Program-made: the position numbers and the translations under genes | Shown here: positions 23,101 through 38,100 of the stretch, one piece after another | Numbering within the stretch: the stretch's first letter is position 1 | How the letters are laid out: each line of letters begins with the position of its first letter | DNA from: Bugulina stolonifera | Taxonomy: Eukaryota; Bryozoa; Gymnolaemata; Cheilostomatida; Bugulidae | Direction: 5' to 3' | Assembly (NCBI GenBank): GCA_935421135.1 | Contig: OW285187.1 | Location: 8,680,001 to 8,744,000 of the forward strand | DNA: 64,000 nucleotides | Notes under the pieces: model-generated | Databases searched by the model: none | Told to the model about the DNA's origin: nothing | The model's input: the letters and a program-made list of their open reading frames with translations, nothing else

Positions 23101-26100
23101 AGCAAAGAGAGAAGAATGAGAAAGAAGAGAGAAAGAAGAAAGGACTGAGTGTTTCATCCTCAGCTGTAAGTTTGTTACTTTACTCTTCTCACAAGTGCCA
23201 GCAAGTGCTTGCATGTGCTTGTAGAAATATGGGGTCACTATTACCTACTTGAGATGTCTCCAATTTCAACCATACTACTGTTAGTACATTTCACCTGATA
23301 GTTGAGTGATACAGTCTGTATATTTCTTATACTATTCTACTTGTGTATAAAGTATATAGGCCTAAACTACTAACAGTATCCAGCAGGGTCTAATTAGTTT
23401 GATATTGTATGTTTTACAGGCTCTAATAGTTTTGTATCTGTCATATTACCCACACACGCTGCCAGTCTAGAATGTTAGTGTAACCATGGTGATGTGATGT
23501 CATACAATGTTAGTGTGATCATGTAAATGTAATATTATATAATGTATATTGTGACAGAGTGATGACAGCTGGGGTGATACTTCAGATATTCTACCTGTGG
23601 ATAAGAATGCTACTACTAGCAAGGCATCTGATGCTTCTCCAACAGTAGCTGCTACTACACTGGTATTTACATGCATTACCTTACTACACCTTCAACTCTA
23701 CTATTTATATGATCTGCCTATGTATATACATATACCTTAATGTATAATTTAGTATCACTTTAGTATTTGTCTTCATTAGGGGCTGTTGTGATGTCATTGT
23801 GTTGCTATTTATTTCCTTCCATCATCATCATGCATTCTACCAAGTTATGAGTTGTTATATTTCCATCACAAATAGCCTCTATTGTGCTCCTTATATTGAC
23901 CTCCCAGTTGTGAGATACTACCGTGTAATGTGTAATGATACAGCAATTCATTAGGGCACCAGAAGTCATTCACAGCAGCATATTATAATATTATAGTATC
24001 CTATATCATTCATGTATTCATCTACTATATCTTCTTCACTCACACCTACTTTGTATGTTTACCAGTCTTCATCTCCTAACAGAAGCTCTATTCTAGCACC
24101 TGCAAACAAATCAATAATGTCTCAATTCAAATTTTGGCGTGATAAGGCAAGTTTAATTAATTCTTTATTGTGTAGTAGTGATACAATTAGTAACACTCAT
24201 CTCATAGGTTGTTATACCCAATCATTGTGTAGAAACTTGTAGTTCATATTACTTTGAACTTCACAAGAACACTTATTAAATTCATTTACCTCCAATTTTA
24301 TTTTATCTAACGGTGCTATTATACGACTTATAGCTTCGTAATTGGCTGGTAATTGGCTTGTAGTTTGTCACAGAATTTATAGCTAATCTACTTGATAAGC
24401 TGAATATTACATGTCTCTCACTGGGCCTTCTGCATATCATTATGTAGGTGAAGAAAGAGGGCAGTAAAGCTAGTCTATTTAAGGGCAAGATTAAAGCTAC
24501 TACAAATATAAAAGTGTGTTAACAGTTGTTACAAGTCATGTTGATTTGATTCTAAAGATTTTATAAGTTCAGCTGTTATCATTCTCTACTCCCTTATATT
24601 CTTCTTCTATTTAATTGCTGTCTTAACCACGATTCTTGTTGATTTTATTTTTGAGTTATTTCATTGTAGATATACACTGTATATACACATTGTACATGTA
24701 GATGTAGTGTTACTATGGTGATGAAGTCAGTTGTACATTTATTTTATCTTGCAGTATTGAATTAGAATTAAATATTTTATTGATTCTCTGCACAACAAAA
24801 TAATTATATCTAATGCATTTGCTCATGAATTTGCAATGTATCTTCATGTTGGATACAAATAAGTTGACTAGATTTTATCCGCATATATTCAATGCGTCTT
24901 TTAGCCTGATGGTATACAGTAATACTAGAAGCAATATATGAGTTTTATGATTTTCATTCCTAAATAAAAATCTTAAAAATCACATGATGCGTCTAGTACT
25001 ACGGTATATCATCAAACTATTAACCCATATCAACATCTTCCAATCCTTTAGCCTGTTTAAACAAAATCTTTGAAGGTAAAATATGTACAACTTTTGCTTC
25101 AGGTGAAGATTGAAGCCCCACCAACAGCTGCTGGTGAAGCTAACAAACCTGCTGCCGCTGCTGCCGTAAGTGTTGTTATTTGTCAATCACTTGATAGTCT
25201 CTTGTCGGAACGTTTCTTTTAATAAACTCTTTAGCTTACCAAATCTAGCGCACACACAACTCTAATTATGAAACTATGTATCCAATATCATTTTGATAGT
25301 TGTACCAGTTTCTGCTATCACCCACTTTGGTTATTATTTACCTCGACACTATATTATGTTATTGTGTTACTATGATTTAGAGGACATTAACATTTTATAT
25401 TCAGGCATCCGAAGTGTTGGATAGTGACAGTGACTCTTGGGGTGACACTGACGATGAGGTCTCGGCTGATCCACCTAAGACTGTGGTACAGACTCCGGCA
25501 GCTGCTCTGGTTACAGGAGTACTAAGTGAGCCAACCAGCCAGCTCTCTGATAGTGAAGTAGATGAACCAGACGTAAAATCCCAAGTGCCGATATCTGCTG
25601 CCGCTACACCAAAGCCATCACCAGATAATGACAACGCTGCAAATTCTACCTCCATAATTAAACCAAAAGAACTAGAAATAGACATTCAAAGTGACAGTGG
25701 GTCTGATTGGTCTGACGATGATATGAATGATACAAAACGATCAAATGCAGACAATGCGGTACCTCTTGCAAAGGAGCCAGTCGTAGAGCAGCATCAAATG
25801 AGTAGTACTTATAGTATAGCTCCGGGAAATACAACAGTAGGTAATTTTGATATTGGGCTGTCTAGGGACGAGCCGAGTAGTAAGCCGGCAGCCATAGTAC
25901 GGCAGCAAAGTGAGGAGAGTAAGTGGTCAGATGAGGAAGATGATGGAATAGAGATGCTGGCAGCACCTCAATCTGGTGGTCAAGTGGTCAGTGGTGATCA
26001 ACTACTAGCCGTTGGAGGTCAGGTGATGGGTAGTGATCAGGTAGCTGGCAGTGGACAAGTGACCAACAGTGGACAATCAGCTAAGATACAGGCAGTAGAG

Positions 26101-29100
26101 GAACAAGTGGTTCCTTCACTATCTCTACAACTCCAGTCACCACCAGTGTCTTCCAAATCTGTGTCTAGTGCAGAGAATTATGGTCTGGAGCCAAAGCAGG
26201 ATCAGGTAAGTAGTAGCTACAGTATGTCTATCAAGATATTTGTAGCTTTTTGAATTTGAAAAAATTAGTTTTAATTGGCATTTGATTAATATTTGAAGGC
26301 CGACAATACAGGAAATACCAAGGTCATAGCAGAGGTCACAGCAGAGCTGACATCTAAGCTGTCTGCTGCAGAGAGTGTGCAGACTTCACTTCAACAGTAA
26401 GTAGATCCCCGAGTCGGGGAATCTATTGCTACACTGTAGTTTGGGAAATAATGACAATAATGGGATAACGGTTGCGGATACAGAAAGTGTTATTATACAA
26501 GAAGTGAAGATATTGCATTTCTTGTATTTTAGTGATAATGAAATACTTAAAAGGGAACTTTCTGAAATAAAAGATGAAAAGGACCAGGTTAGTACTAAGA
26601 CAATCACATCTCTTATAAGATAAACTAATTCGTTACCCATTTACATGTGCTCAGTGAAGGATGTTTTGTTATGACATTTGTGCAATATTTTAGCAATACA
26701 ATATTGCGTATATTATTTTCCATCTCGGATTTTGTTTGTTAGGCCTTACTTTAACATCTTCGATGAAAAGACATAAATAATTACTATATTACTTTAATTG
26801 ATGAAACAAGTAAGTATGGGTTGTTGTTTTAGAAATCAAGGTGAGTTGTTTTCCAATTCAAACCGCTCACCTATTTTGATCACTGTTTCTTTTTATAATC
26901 ATCACAATCTGTGCATGTCACCTTTATAACTATCTGGTTACAGTTGAATGAAACAATACAGCGACTAGAAAAGGAGGCCAAGGAGTTGCGATCCCATACT
27001 GAGTTAGTACTCCATAATGTGATACTATATCGGTGTGATGTGATTGGCTAATATACTTGTGCTCTGAATGAATGGTAGATGCCAAATGAGTTTGCATTTT
27101 AGTTTTTTCTAGTAAAAAAGTTAATCTTTCACTCCACACATCTGTAGAGAAGCACTATGACATTCAAATTGTAATATTAATAATTATATAATTACTGTGT
27201 TATTCAGACATGATACAGTCATTTAGTTAGGTGTACGTATGTAATATGTGGTCGTAACTTTCACACTGAGCATTACAACTCCTTCCAACCAACTGGTTTA
27301 TTGTAGAAGGGAAGCCGCTATAACTAAATCGTAAGTGACGTGTAAGCATTGAACATGACTGTCTCGTCTATATACCGTGTGTTTCCATGATGTCCCAGAA
27401 TCCAATTATCTTCCATCTATTTATCTTTAAAGTATTTTTCTACTGCGACTGAACTTATTGCTCCATAAATTATTTATAGATTTGTGTGAGACTAACATTT
27501 TAGCGTAGCTTAAGACGACCTTGCTATACTACATTTTAGAACTAGTCTGTCTATCCCAGCTGTTATTTTAGATAAGTACTGTTTGCATGGATGTAGTTGT
27601 AATTATTAATTTTATTATTATTGTACCTCAGTCGAAAAGTGCGCAATGTGATGAATAAAATTGTTTCACTGCAGGAAATACGATGATGTCACAAAGAAAC
27701 TCAAAGTTATAATGGATGAGAATGAACGGCTTGGAGAGGAACAGAACAGTGTAAGTCTAATCTCGTACTGTTACTCATTACCTGTTATTTTCTCTGGTAT
27801 GCGTATTTTGCTATTATAATTGAATAGATAATAATAACCTGTTTGTGTAACCTTTGTAGAATATGAAATTAAAAGAGGAAATGGAAAAATTAAAAGATGA
27901 GCTTGAGAGAACTAAAACAGAGAAGAGTGAGGTAAATGAATAACCTACAGATGTATTGGAGTTGTCTTATCCCACCCATACATATTCATTGGAGTTGTGT
28001 TATCCCATACATGTACATTGGAGTTGTCTTATTCCATATGACATATTCATACATATACGAGGGTCGATCCAGAAGTCCTTAGCCTAGCAAAGATGAAAAC
28101 ATAATAGTATTTACTTAATTCCACTTTTAATGCACTTCCTCCACCGATGCTCCAGCTTTATTAAGCCATTGCAGTAAAAGTCCTCATTTTGACCATGTCT
28201 GAGGTGGTTGCGTCTGCAGGCCATTCTAATCTTTCAACATCTTCAGTGCTGGCTTCACCTCTTTTGAATTTGGCAACCTAATTTTTAACTGTGGCATAAG
28301 TGGGGCAGCCTCCCCTAAAGTAGTCACCATATCCTCATGGATTAATTTGTTAGAGAGGCCTTTTAAATGAAGATCACATGCTCCGTGTTCATTTTTCTCC
28401 ATTCCTGCTCTACTCTCCACTGTGACAGCCAGACTTGTATTAAAGCCAGAGGAGATTTACTGAGTGGCATTTTATCTGTATATGGAATGTATGTCTAAAA
28501 ATTGCCTATGCCATGCCTGGAAAAATTTCACAAACCTACTGCATGCCCTTCCTGGTTAGGCTAAGGACCTCTAGATCGCCCCTCATACATGTACATGTAC
28601 ATACAGTAGAGTTCTGTTATCTCATACAGTCGTACATTGGAGTTGTGTTAGCCCATGCACATACACTGGAGTTATTTTATTCCATACAACATATTCATGT
28701 ACATATGCATACATTGGAGTTGTCTTAACCCATTGGAGTTTTGTTATAATCTACAATCATACACATCAGAGGTATCTTATAAAGTAATGTCTAGTGTCTA
28801 CTCACCCTACCTGGATCATAGCAATCAACTCTCGGTTTCTGAAACATTGGTAATATGCACGATCAACATTATTATGGAAAAGCTGTGTTCCAAGTTAATG
28901 AATTCACATGCCATGTGGTAATAACTCCAATAATCAAACAGCATATTTATAGTAAGCACTACAACTAGTTCCATATTCACCCAGTGTAACCTACATTGTA
29001 TCTGCAGATGGAAGGAGACCAGGGCAAGGAGAACTCAAACCTTAGACAGGCCATTAGTGACTGGCAGATAAAATATTCTCAACTTGAACAAGTCTCTCAG

Positions 29101-32100
29101 CAGCATCAACAGGTGGGGCTTCCATTATACTAGGTTACAGTAAATATGTCTGTGAACGTCAACCATACAGCCGTACGTTATAGGCTGCGCAGGTATTTGT
29201 TAGTAGCTACAGCTATTTGATGCTTACCTATCGTTTATTAAGGCGTGTCAAGAACTTGAGACGGAGATGAAGAATCTACAGGAAAATCTCCAGGATCTGG
29301 AGTTCCAGAAATCTGCTCTAGAGACAGAAAAGAATATGACACTGTATGTCTGTTATCAATATTATTACAGTTATTTTGATCTGCATTTTATATTTCATTG
29401 AAAACATCTCAATAGTCTGACATGAGTATGAACTGAGTTGTTTATACTGGTACAATATCATGGTATGGTGTACGTGGAGCACGCCGACATGGAAGGTTAG
29501 TACTCCTTTCCCTAATGTCATCAATGATCGAAGAGGGATTAATGCCCTTTGAACCCTGGGACTCCTTATACACTCCCTTACACTTGACCACGTCGCACAA
29601 ACAAACACACACACAAACAAACACACACACAAACAAACACCCACAACAAACGTCGCACAAACAAGGCATATCTCATAATAAAACATAACCATATAGCGAA
29701 TGAAATAATTTACAACTAGACTGTACCTGTATTGAATCATGCATGCAGGAAAGAACTGGAAGTGCTGAAGGGTGAGCTGAAGGATAAAAGTGGTTTTGAG
29801 GTTCTGAAACGAGACATGGAGGATATGACTAGGGAACACAAGGCTAAGGCGGAGAAGTTGAGTAGGGAACTAGCACTTAATAAAGATGGTGAGTCTGACC
29901 GGTATTCTATGGGTAAATATTACTATGTGAACATAAAGGCTAAGCTACTTGGGAGGTCATGAGCTTCAGCAGGCTAGCTCAGTTGTCCATTGGCATGGCT
30001 CTATGAACTAGGCATAGTGCCAGCCCACCGGTGGCTTCGATTATTATCCAACCACTAATAATCATCTTTAAAAATTGGATTGTATCTGATACTAACCAAT
30101 TACAACAGGGCTCTGTGGTGGTGGAGGCTGAAAAGACCAATATGTTGGTCTTCCCTAGGTGAACAAATAGCTTGCTGTTTTACCCTAGAATGAGGCTCCA
30201 ATGACAGAAAATGAACAAATTGCCTCTCATGTAGTTTAGCCTTTAATCTTATTGTCTTTCTTATTTAAAGGAAACTCATTTGAATGATCTGTAGAAAGTT
30301 TCAAGCTTATAGGTAGTTTTGGATTTACTGCAGAGTATTATTACATACAAGACAGTACACTGATTATGTAAAGAGTGCAATTCTAATGCCACAATTTTAA
30401 TAACAGTTCAACTCTTTTGCCACCCCTTCTACTGTCAAATAATTTGCCTCAATTGTTAAGTGGAGACAACTGCTGTTGGATGTGGCCCAGCATACACAAA
30501 TATGCCACATACAAGTAGCATAATCATTGATATTCCAATTTTGAAATAGCTTGGTAGTCTAACACATCTGTGTTTATTTCTAATAGCATGGAAATTACTA
30601 TTACTGTATAAGATAGCTCTTAAAGCACTCATAGACTGTTATTATTATTGTCTGATATTGTTTGTAGCCGCATAGCCTTAGGGCCTAAGTATAAATTGTG
30701 TACATCTTGCTGGTGATTCCACTGATAACTCCCTCACATTCCATATAGAACTCGTGCTATTAGCATAAAACTGTGTGGAACGTTGCTTTTCATAATAATG
30801 TGTTACCTATTTAGCACTACAACATAAAATATGTGCAATCCCTTTAATTGTCCCGTCTCTAAACCTATGTAATAAACTGTAACTTACCTGTTTACTGTGT
30901 ACTATAAACCTGCTAATGCAAATTATGTTTTAAGTGAAAAAAACGAAATGAGAAACTAAATTAATAACATACCAGTGTTCTAATTATTTTAATTATATAA
31001 TACCTGAAATAGTTGACATTTTTAGACAAAGCGTACTGATTATTTTTTAGTTAGTAGTAATTTTTTCACAATAAATTTCACTGTTCGATTCGAACGTTTT
31101 GAATTGTTTTTGACCAAGTATCACACGATTGCAATTAATGTATCTTAAATTAGCATACAGTATTGTATAATATAATATCGTTGCTGTACCAGGTTTATAA
31201 CGTAAATGCAGACTATTTTCTATTGTATCAGGCTGAATAAAAGTATGGCTCAGTCATAGCTCACAAAAAATTACCTCTAAAAATATTTATTTATCAATTT
31301 TGAATAGAAAAAGTATAGATATTTTCCGTTATTCAACTATTCAACTCAGATCATTTCCAGCATGAAAATATTTATTTTGAATAAAATTTGTGTTAGGAGT
31401 TAGTATTAGGAAACTTATCAAATTTCAATGAGAAAAGTAAATCTTTGTTTGACTTTTTTTGTTGTTTTTTAACAATAATTATCAGTAAAATTGTTTTCTA
31501 TTCATTTATGGAAAAGAACTAGTTGTGACATCTTGCTACCAATGCACTATGTAAATGGTGATAAGTAACTTACTGACTTTGCTTCAGAAAAATACATAAA
31601 AGTATAATATTTTACAACTGTATCGTGAAACAGCTTTTGTAGCCAAACTAAAATTTGTCGCACTGTTTTTACCTGTGAATATTCTTTGGTGTTTGTAAAA
31701 ATCATAAAAAATATGCTTGTATTACTGACTCACCCTGCAAACACACAACTACAAGCAGTGCTGTCTTGTTTCAAGTTTATTCCTTTGGTGATCTCCATGA
31801 TGTGTAATCGTCCCCATTGAAACACCGTAGAACTCTTCCTAATTTGTTGGTAAAAGCAAAATAATACTGTATATTTTATAGTTTGTAATTATGCAGCTTG
31901 TAGATAACGACAATATATTGGAATATGCAAAGAATTTTGCTAAAGTTTACCAACAAGATAATTAGCATTTTTTAGTAATAGTTACTAGTGAGCTTCATGA
32001 CTGTATGAATATAAATAAATATAATACGCTTTGTGATTCCTGTTATTAGGTACATGTAGACTGCAAAACACAACTTTAAACTATGGCACATAGCTCTTGA

Positions 32101-35100
32101 GAAAGTTTCATGTCTTGTCATAGTGATTAGATTGATTATACTGATACTGTTCTGCCATCAGCAAATACCAAAGTATCATTCCATCTTGGTTTTATCAGTT
32201 TAATACATTCACATGCTAGTTTGTTCTTTTAGGTCGGAGTTGTTTAAAGCAGGTTGCTGCAATGATGTACATTTAGTACAAGAGATCTTCGTAGCTTTCT
32301 AGTCAACGCTGCTACCAATGACCTATTTAGCTATTTTATCGTACATGAAGGAAGTAACACAATTGTGTTGATTAATAAAAATTTACCATTCATGTTTCAG
32401 TAGAAGACATGACGTTGTGTTATGATATACTTCCTGTTTTATAGCTCATGATGAGGAATTACAACGCGTAGAGCTCATACATAAACAGGAAGTGGAGCAG
32501 CTGAACGCAGCCAATGAGCGAAAATCCCAATTGGTATGCAATCTCTTGTACCTAATTTAATTCAATTGTTTACCTGTAGTACCCAATGTATTTTGTTTAG
32601 TCTGTTTCTCTATATTTCAATAACTATTCAGCTATGGTCATCAAATAGTTACGGAAATAATAATTCCACATATAATTATAGATAAGGAAAACAATTTAAC
32701 CAAATGTGTCTACTACCACTTTTTTCTTTGAACTATTCACACACACAGACATCTTCAAATTTACCAGTTGGTGATTATCAGATCTACAACTACAGTAAAT
32801 GTTGTGGTCAATGATATATCCTATAAACAGAGAGTAGCAGCTCTGAGTTCAAATATTTAGTCTACATCAGTAATTGTCTTCTCTGGAAACATCTTCATCC
32901 CAACATACATGCATTTGTACTGGTTTGAGTATTCGGAGTTGCCTTGTCTTGCCAAATGAAATTCTATAATTCATTGAAATGACAACTACAATAGATAATA
33001 TCATGATAGACTGTGAGCAAATAGCTACTGTTTCAGACTATAACAGGACTTTGTATACATACCGTATATACTGAATACGTACATGTGCATGTACAAGCTT
33101 GGCGAATGATAGTGATTACATTACAATGTAAACTACTTCAGGCTGAGACGAGAGTCGCCACATTAAATCAACAGATTGCGTCTTTGCAATCGGACAACAA
33201 AGATCTGCAGAATCGCTGCTCGAAGCTTAGAACAGAGCAGAGTGAGAAAAGTAAAGCCTCAGTGCCTCAGAGGTAAGTCATGATATACCCTCAGTACCTC
33301 AGTGGTAAGTCATGATATAGCCTCAGTACTTCAGAGGTAATTTAGGATAATATAGCCTCAGTCCCTCAGAGGTAAGTCATGGTATAAATCCTCGGTACCT
33401 CAGAGATAAGTCATAATTTTATTTTACGTTTCTTTTTACTAAATACTTGTGCATTTCACTTGGTGATGTCGACAATATGTAAATGTTTTAGGTAACAAAA
33501 TTTTAATTTTTGTAGTGATTACATTGAACAACAGAAAGAGAATGAGCTGCTACAAAAGAAGGTATTTATATAAACATTCACATGTGTATGGTATATACAT
33601 TGTATCTAATATATATATATATGCATGTATACATGTATAAACGTGTGCGTGTGTACTATAATATATCTGATATACATTTATGTACATATAAATATAAACA
33701 GTGTACGTTATTATGTAAGTGTACAAGTGTATATTTTCTCTCGTCTTTACAACATACATAAAGGCATTGTACCAGCATGTACATGTATGTATGTGCTCAA
33801 GAGCAGCCAAAACAAGGGCATTTTTGTTAAGTCATGTGTATACCCATTGGAGTTGTCATATATTTCATGTACATGTCAACTGGAGTTGTCTTATAATGAT
33901 TGTAATGTATGTAAATTTTATGCATGCACATCTAAACTTTCTATCTCCATGCACAATACCTACACATATAATCTGGTTAGACATGTTATGCTACAATATT
34001 ACTTATACATGTTTTCCATTTTTGCAGATTCGAGAACTTGAAAAGATGCTACGACAGGAGCAGCTCCCCTTGGTGGCAGAACAAGATTCAACTCTTTCCA
34101 AGTAAGTAAATTGTGTTGTTACACATATTATACTAGCACTTAGTAGCAAAGCATTAGTGCTTCTTGCGCCGTCATTGCTATCATTGTCTCTCATCACAAC
34201 CCAACATGGCTGCTTTGAAATGTTGACTTTGCTATAGTATAAATATCAGCAACAGCATCCCTTTGTGAAGTCGAGGAATTTATCGTGTTTTTAAATATCT
34301 TCTCAGGCGGGAGCACTCGTGTAAGGTTCAGCGCCCTCTATGTGTCACGATTTTATAATAGCACTCTGAGGACGTAAGCTGAAGGAATTTGTGATAGCAG
34401 AGGGTTACTACTGTAGAGCTGTTCTATTTACTATCTATGAGTTCCATAATTACAGGCTGTTTACATAAGTATACATTATTATAATAGGCACATTCACTTC
34501 TTACCTCACTCTGGTTTTGTAGGTCTATTTTATATACTACAGGTTTATTTCCCCCAATCTATAAAACCTCTTGGTTGGAATAAGCATAAGATGGTCTAAA
34601 ACTTGTAGCATGGTTCTCCTTTGTTTGTGTTAACAGCTAGGATGAGCCATGGATTCCTATTGGTTCATTCATCTGCTACTACATGTGCATGATTGTGTCA
34701 TTGAACAACTGATATCGAAGTCACTAATAGTTTGGGTTCTTATTGTTTGCCTGTTGCTATGGTATTGATCCCTCAAGCTCACATCATTGTAACATGTTGG
34801 TTAGACAAACATATTATTAAATATAAACAACGGTTTTGTTTACAGTCTAGCGTCCTTATCATACATGAGTATTACTTAGCCTTGTATTAGAGTGAGTTGT
34901 AGTCTGGGAACACAGTCTCTGCTGAATATATAATATTTCTAGTTTGTATAGGCAAGCGTATGTAGTATAATACCTGTTGTTGGTTGGGCTAGGGCTAGGT
35001 TCAGCAGGTTGTTCAAGTAGTAGTCATACTACACTATATTACTAGTATATCCCTGTGATGTATGCAGCATACACTAATAATGCTCGCTAACACTGGATTA

Positions 35101-38100
35101 GCTAGGATGTTTTACTCCGGGTATGTACATTCATGTTTCAATTACTATCATTTTTAAAATATTTCAAATTAATAAAATGCATAACAATAATATTACTTGT
35201 AGCAAGTATTTTGGTTCATTGGATGATATTATTTTAGTTGAATCTGAATATTATTGTTGATTCTACATGTGTATAGTAAAAATACAATATTCCGTGCAGT
35301 GTATATCTACATGTACAGTGTAGTTGTAACATTTTAGTTTGCTCCTTATACGCTTGTACATTTCGATAGACAACACAACGTCATGGGTGACCGTGAAAAT
35401 TTATCATATTATATGGCTGTTTGTAATATTATTTTGTGTAAATATTCATGTATATTCATTACATATCATAACAGCTATATAGCCCAGTGATCTTTACTCT
35501 TTAGTGGAGTGGTACTGGACGGGGAATTGGAGTCCCGGTCTCGGGACATTCAGCTGCGCAGAGAGCGAGCCGAACGTGAGCTACAGGAAGCTCGTGAGAG
35601 ACTACGGTTAAGACATAATAGTACTGGAAGCTTATCTTCTGCTAGTTCAGACTTATCTCCGCGCCAACGTCTCTCAGCACGGTACAATTTCTGCTTGACG
35701 TCTGCTGCTAGTGTCTGCTGCTAACAATTTGCCTTTCGTAGTAACCAACGTCTGTTACACGTGTTACCCTCTCGTAGTCTTGTAGAAATTGTGTGTTGGT
35801 TGTGTTTGACGAATTGTTTGTGTTTTTAATCTTCACTGGTAACTCTTTGCTTGTGCTTGTTACAGATTAGATTAATCTTAGAAGTAATGTTAGATTTATT
35901 ATAGCAACATGAGAATAACCTGAGCTCTGTTCTAGGCAAATATACACGGCATTCATATTAATCTATATTATATATACACGCAGAACCATTGTTTATGATA
36001 ATGAGAAAATCTTGAAAAAATTAACAGTCAGAAAATTTCTGCTTTACTTTTGGGCAGTTAAACTTTCTTAGTTAAACTGTGAGGCAGTTTTGACTTTTGC
36101 CATCGTCTTCGTACGACTTGTACACTTTATTTTACGCAATTTTAGTGTCGCCAACTTCTGTTTTGATAGTGATTGCCCCTTTCTCTGTTGGCTTATTTCT
36201 AAAGTCGCATTGCTGACGATTATCATTGAAATGGTAATTTGTAAAATTCTTCATTGCTAGCCACTGCTTAAATCGCTCACTGGGAAAAGGATGCGTTGTA
36301 TTTCTCACTTCCTCGAAGTAATGCTCATGCTCAAAGTCGAGCAAGGTTGGCATGGTGTAAGCCTCCGATATCTGTGTCAGTTGTTCATTCTCATCTATTA
36401 GGTGGTCGATGTACTCACACACCAAAGATCGGAGTGTAGTTTGCGAAGAATTTCTGCTGGTGGAATGATCTTGACCGTACATAGGAAGAAAATGATTTTG
36501 AGTTGTATTATAGGGAAACGGCGCAGTAACAGTGTGCTGCTGGTCGTGTTGCTCTATTTGTGTGGGACACTCTGATCCCACTCTGCCCATGTTAGCGCTA
36601 GTAAGCAATGGTTCTGAGCTATTCTCTGGTATAGACAACACATTCATATCCTACAATAAAGAAAAGTGTAAACTTCGAGTTGATTTACAAAAGTCTTTTA
36701 GGCTTTTCTAATAATATCTTTGGTAAGTAAGGTAATAATTTCTTTGTGTGTACTACAAAAGCAGCTCTTAATTTGAACATGTGTAATGTAATAGTAAAAT
36801 TTTCACAGATGTGGAACCAAGTCTCTGACTGCTCGGAAACTAAGCCCCTTGCAGTAAAAAATATTTCAAATGATACAATAGTTATTACGATAAATTCATA
36901 ACCATTAATTGTACCACATCATTCTATTGTATAAACTGCGAGTGCTTACTTGTGAAGTCGCAATCTTAAAAGGATTTCCACCGATCATATTCATATGGAG
37001 AGCATACGGTGAGTTTACGGATGAGTTGTATTCCATGCTTTCCTGTCTTCGTAGCTCCATTTCCACCGATCTGTTATAAACCATATTGGCAGTTAAATCG
37101 ATTTGACCAGCATGGCTCATGGCCATTTCATCCCCATGAGTCATTATTCCCCCCTGACCTCCATGTGTCATCATATCTGCTGGACCACCATGTGACATAA
37201 TATTATCTAGCCGACCCCCATGTGACATATTCAATGGTCCATCATATGCCATGTGAAATGGATGTGCATATGCTGCTTCTGGCTGTTCGATATGCCTGAC
37301 AGCTGCAGACTCTTCACTTTGCCTGTCTATTGTCATATCTATGGCGTGTTCCTCGGGCTGACTACGGCGACTAGCTCTCGTTATTCTGTTGCTACATCTT
37401 GCCTTTGCTGCTCGAGTTATTTTCTTTACTGTCACTTTAGTTGGGGTATTGTTGGTTTTCAAAGTTCCATATGCTAGTTCATTCTTTACCTGGTGTCCTG
37501 ATGTTGCTGCTGACAGCAGCTGCTGGTGAGGGTCCAGTTCTTGGTTTGACCAACTCATTTCGATAGAATTATTTTAATTTATGTATTATTGATGATAATG
37601 TATTCTCATTTTAACAATTCATTTTATCCTTGTAGCGGAATGCTATCTAGCCCATTGTTGAAGTGTGTTGTATGAAATGATTGTGTTTCACATGGGTGTT
37701 TCAAATAATTGCACCTAAATTTTTTTAATTTTAATTTTCTCCATTCTGGCCATAAAAGCAAGGTTACTGCTAGGTGAATTATTCTGATCTGTGAACAGAG
37801 CCGCTCATATAATGCTTCATACTTTGTACTAACCCAACATAATATATAGAGATCATGTAACAGTTTTGGTGTGTGACTGATTGGTGCAGATAGCCTGTTG
37901 ATTGGTATTTTGGTAACAGTTAACACAACGTAATTGCTGATTTTGTCCTCTCCTTTCTCTAATGAAAGGAGAGAACAATTCCCACATAGTGGTAGCTCTA
38001 GTACATATACCATGTAGATGTGTGTTCCTTTAAAAGCGAACTTCAATGAATTGCGAATAAGTTGTAGAACTATAATATGCGTGTAGAGATATACACAATT

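Larger units (their letters stand above)
27956..28750 (+). repeat. Degenerate minisatellite, split by a mariner
   Basis: Imperfect units of about 29 bp around CATTGGAGTTGTCTTATCC and CATACATGTA occur at 27956-28055 and again at 28588-28745. The mariner remnant lies between them. Related TTGGAGTTGTC units also occur at about 33846-33895 in another intron of the same gene. Confidence 0.6.

Noticed and set aside
29580..29660. Repeated ACAAACAAACACAC tract that could suggest a CRISPR-like or structured array
   Set aside because: Simple CA/CAAA microsatellite in an intron.
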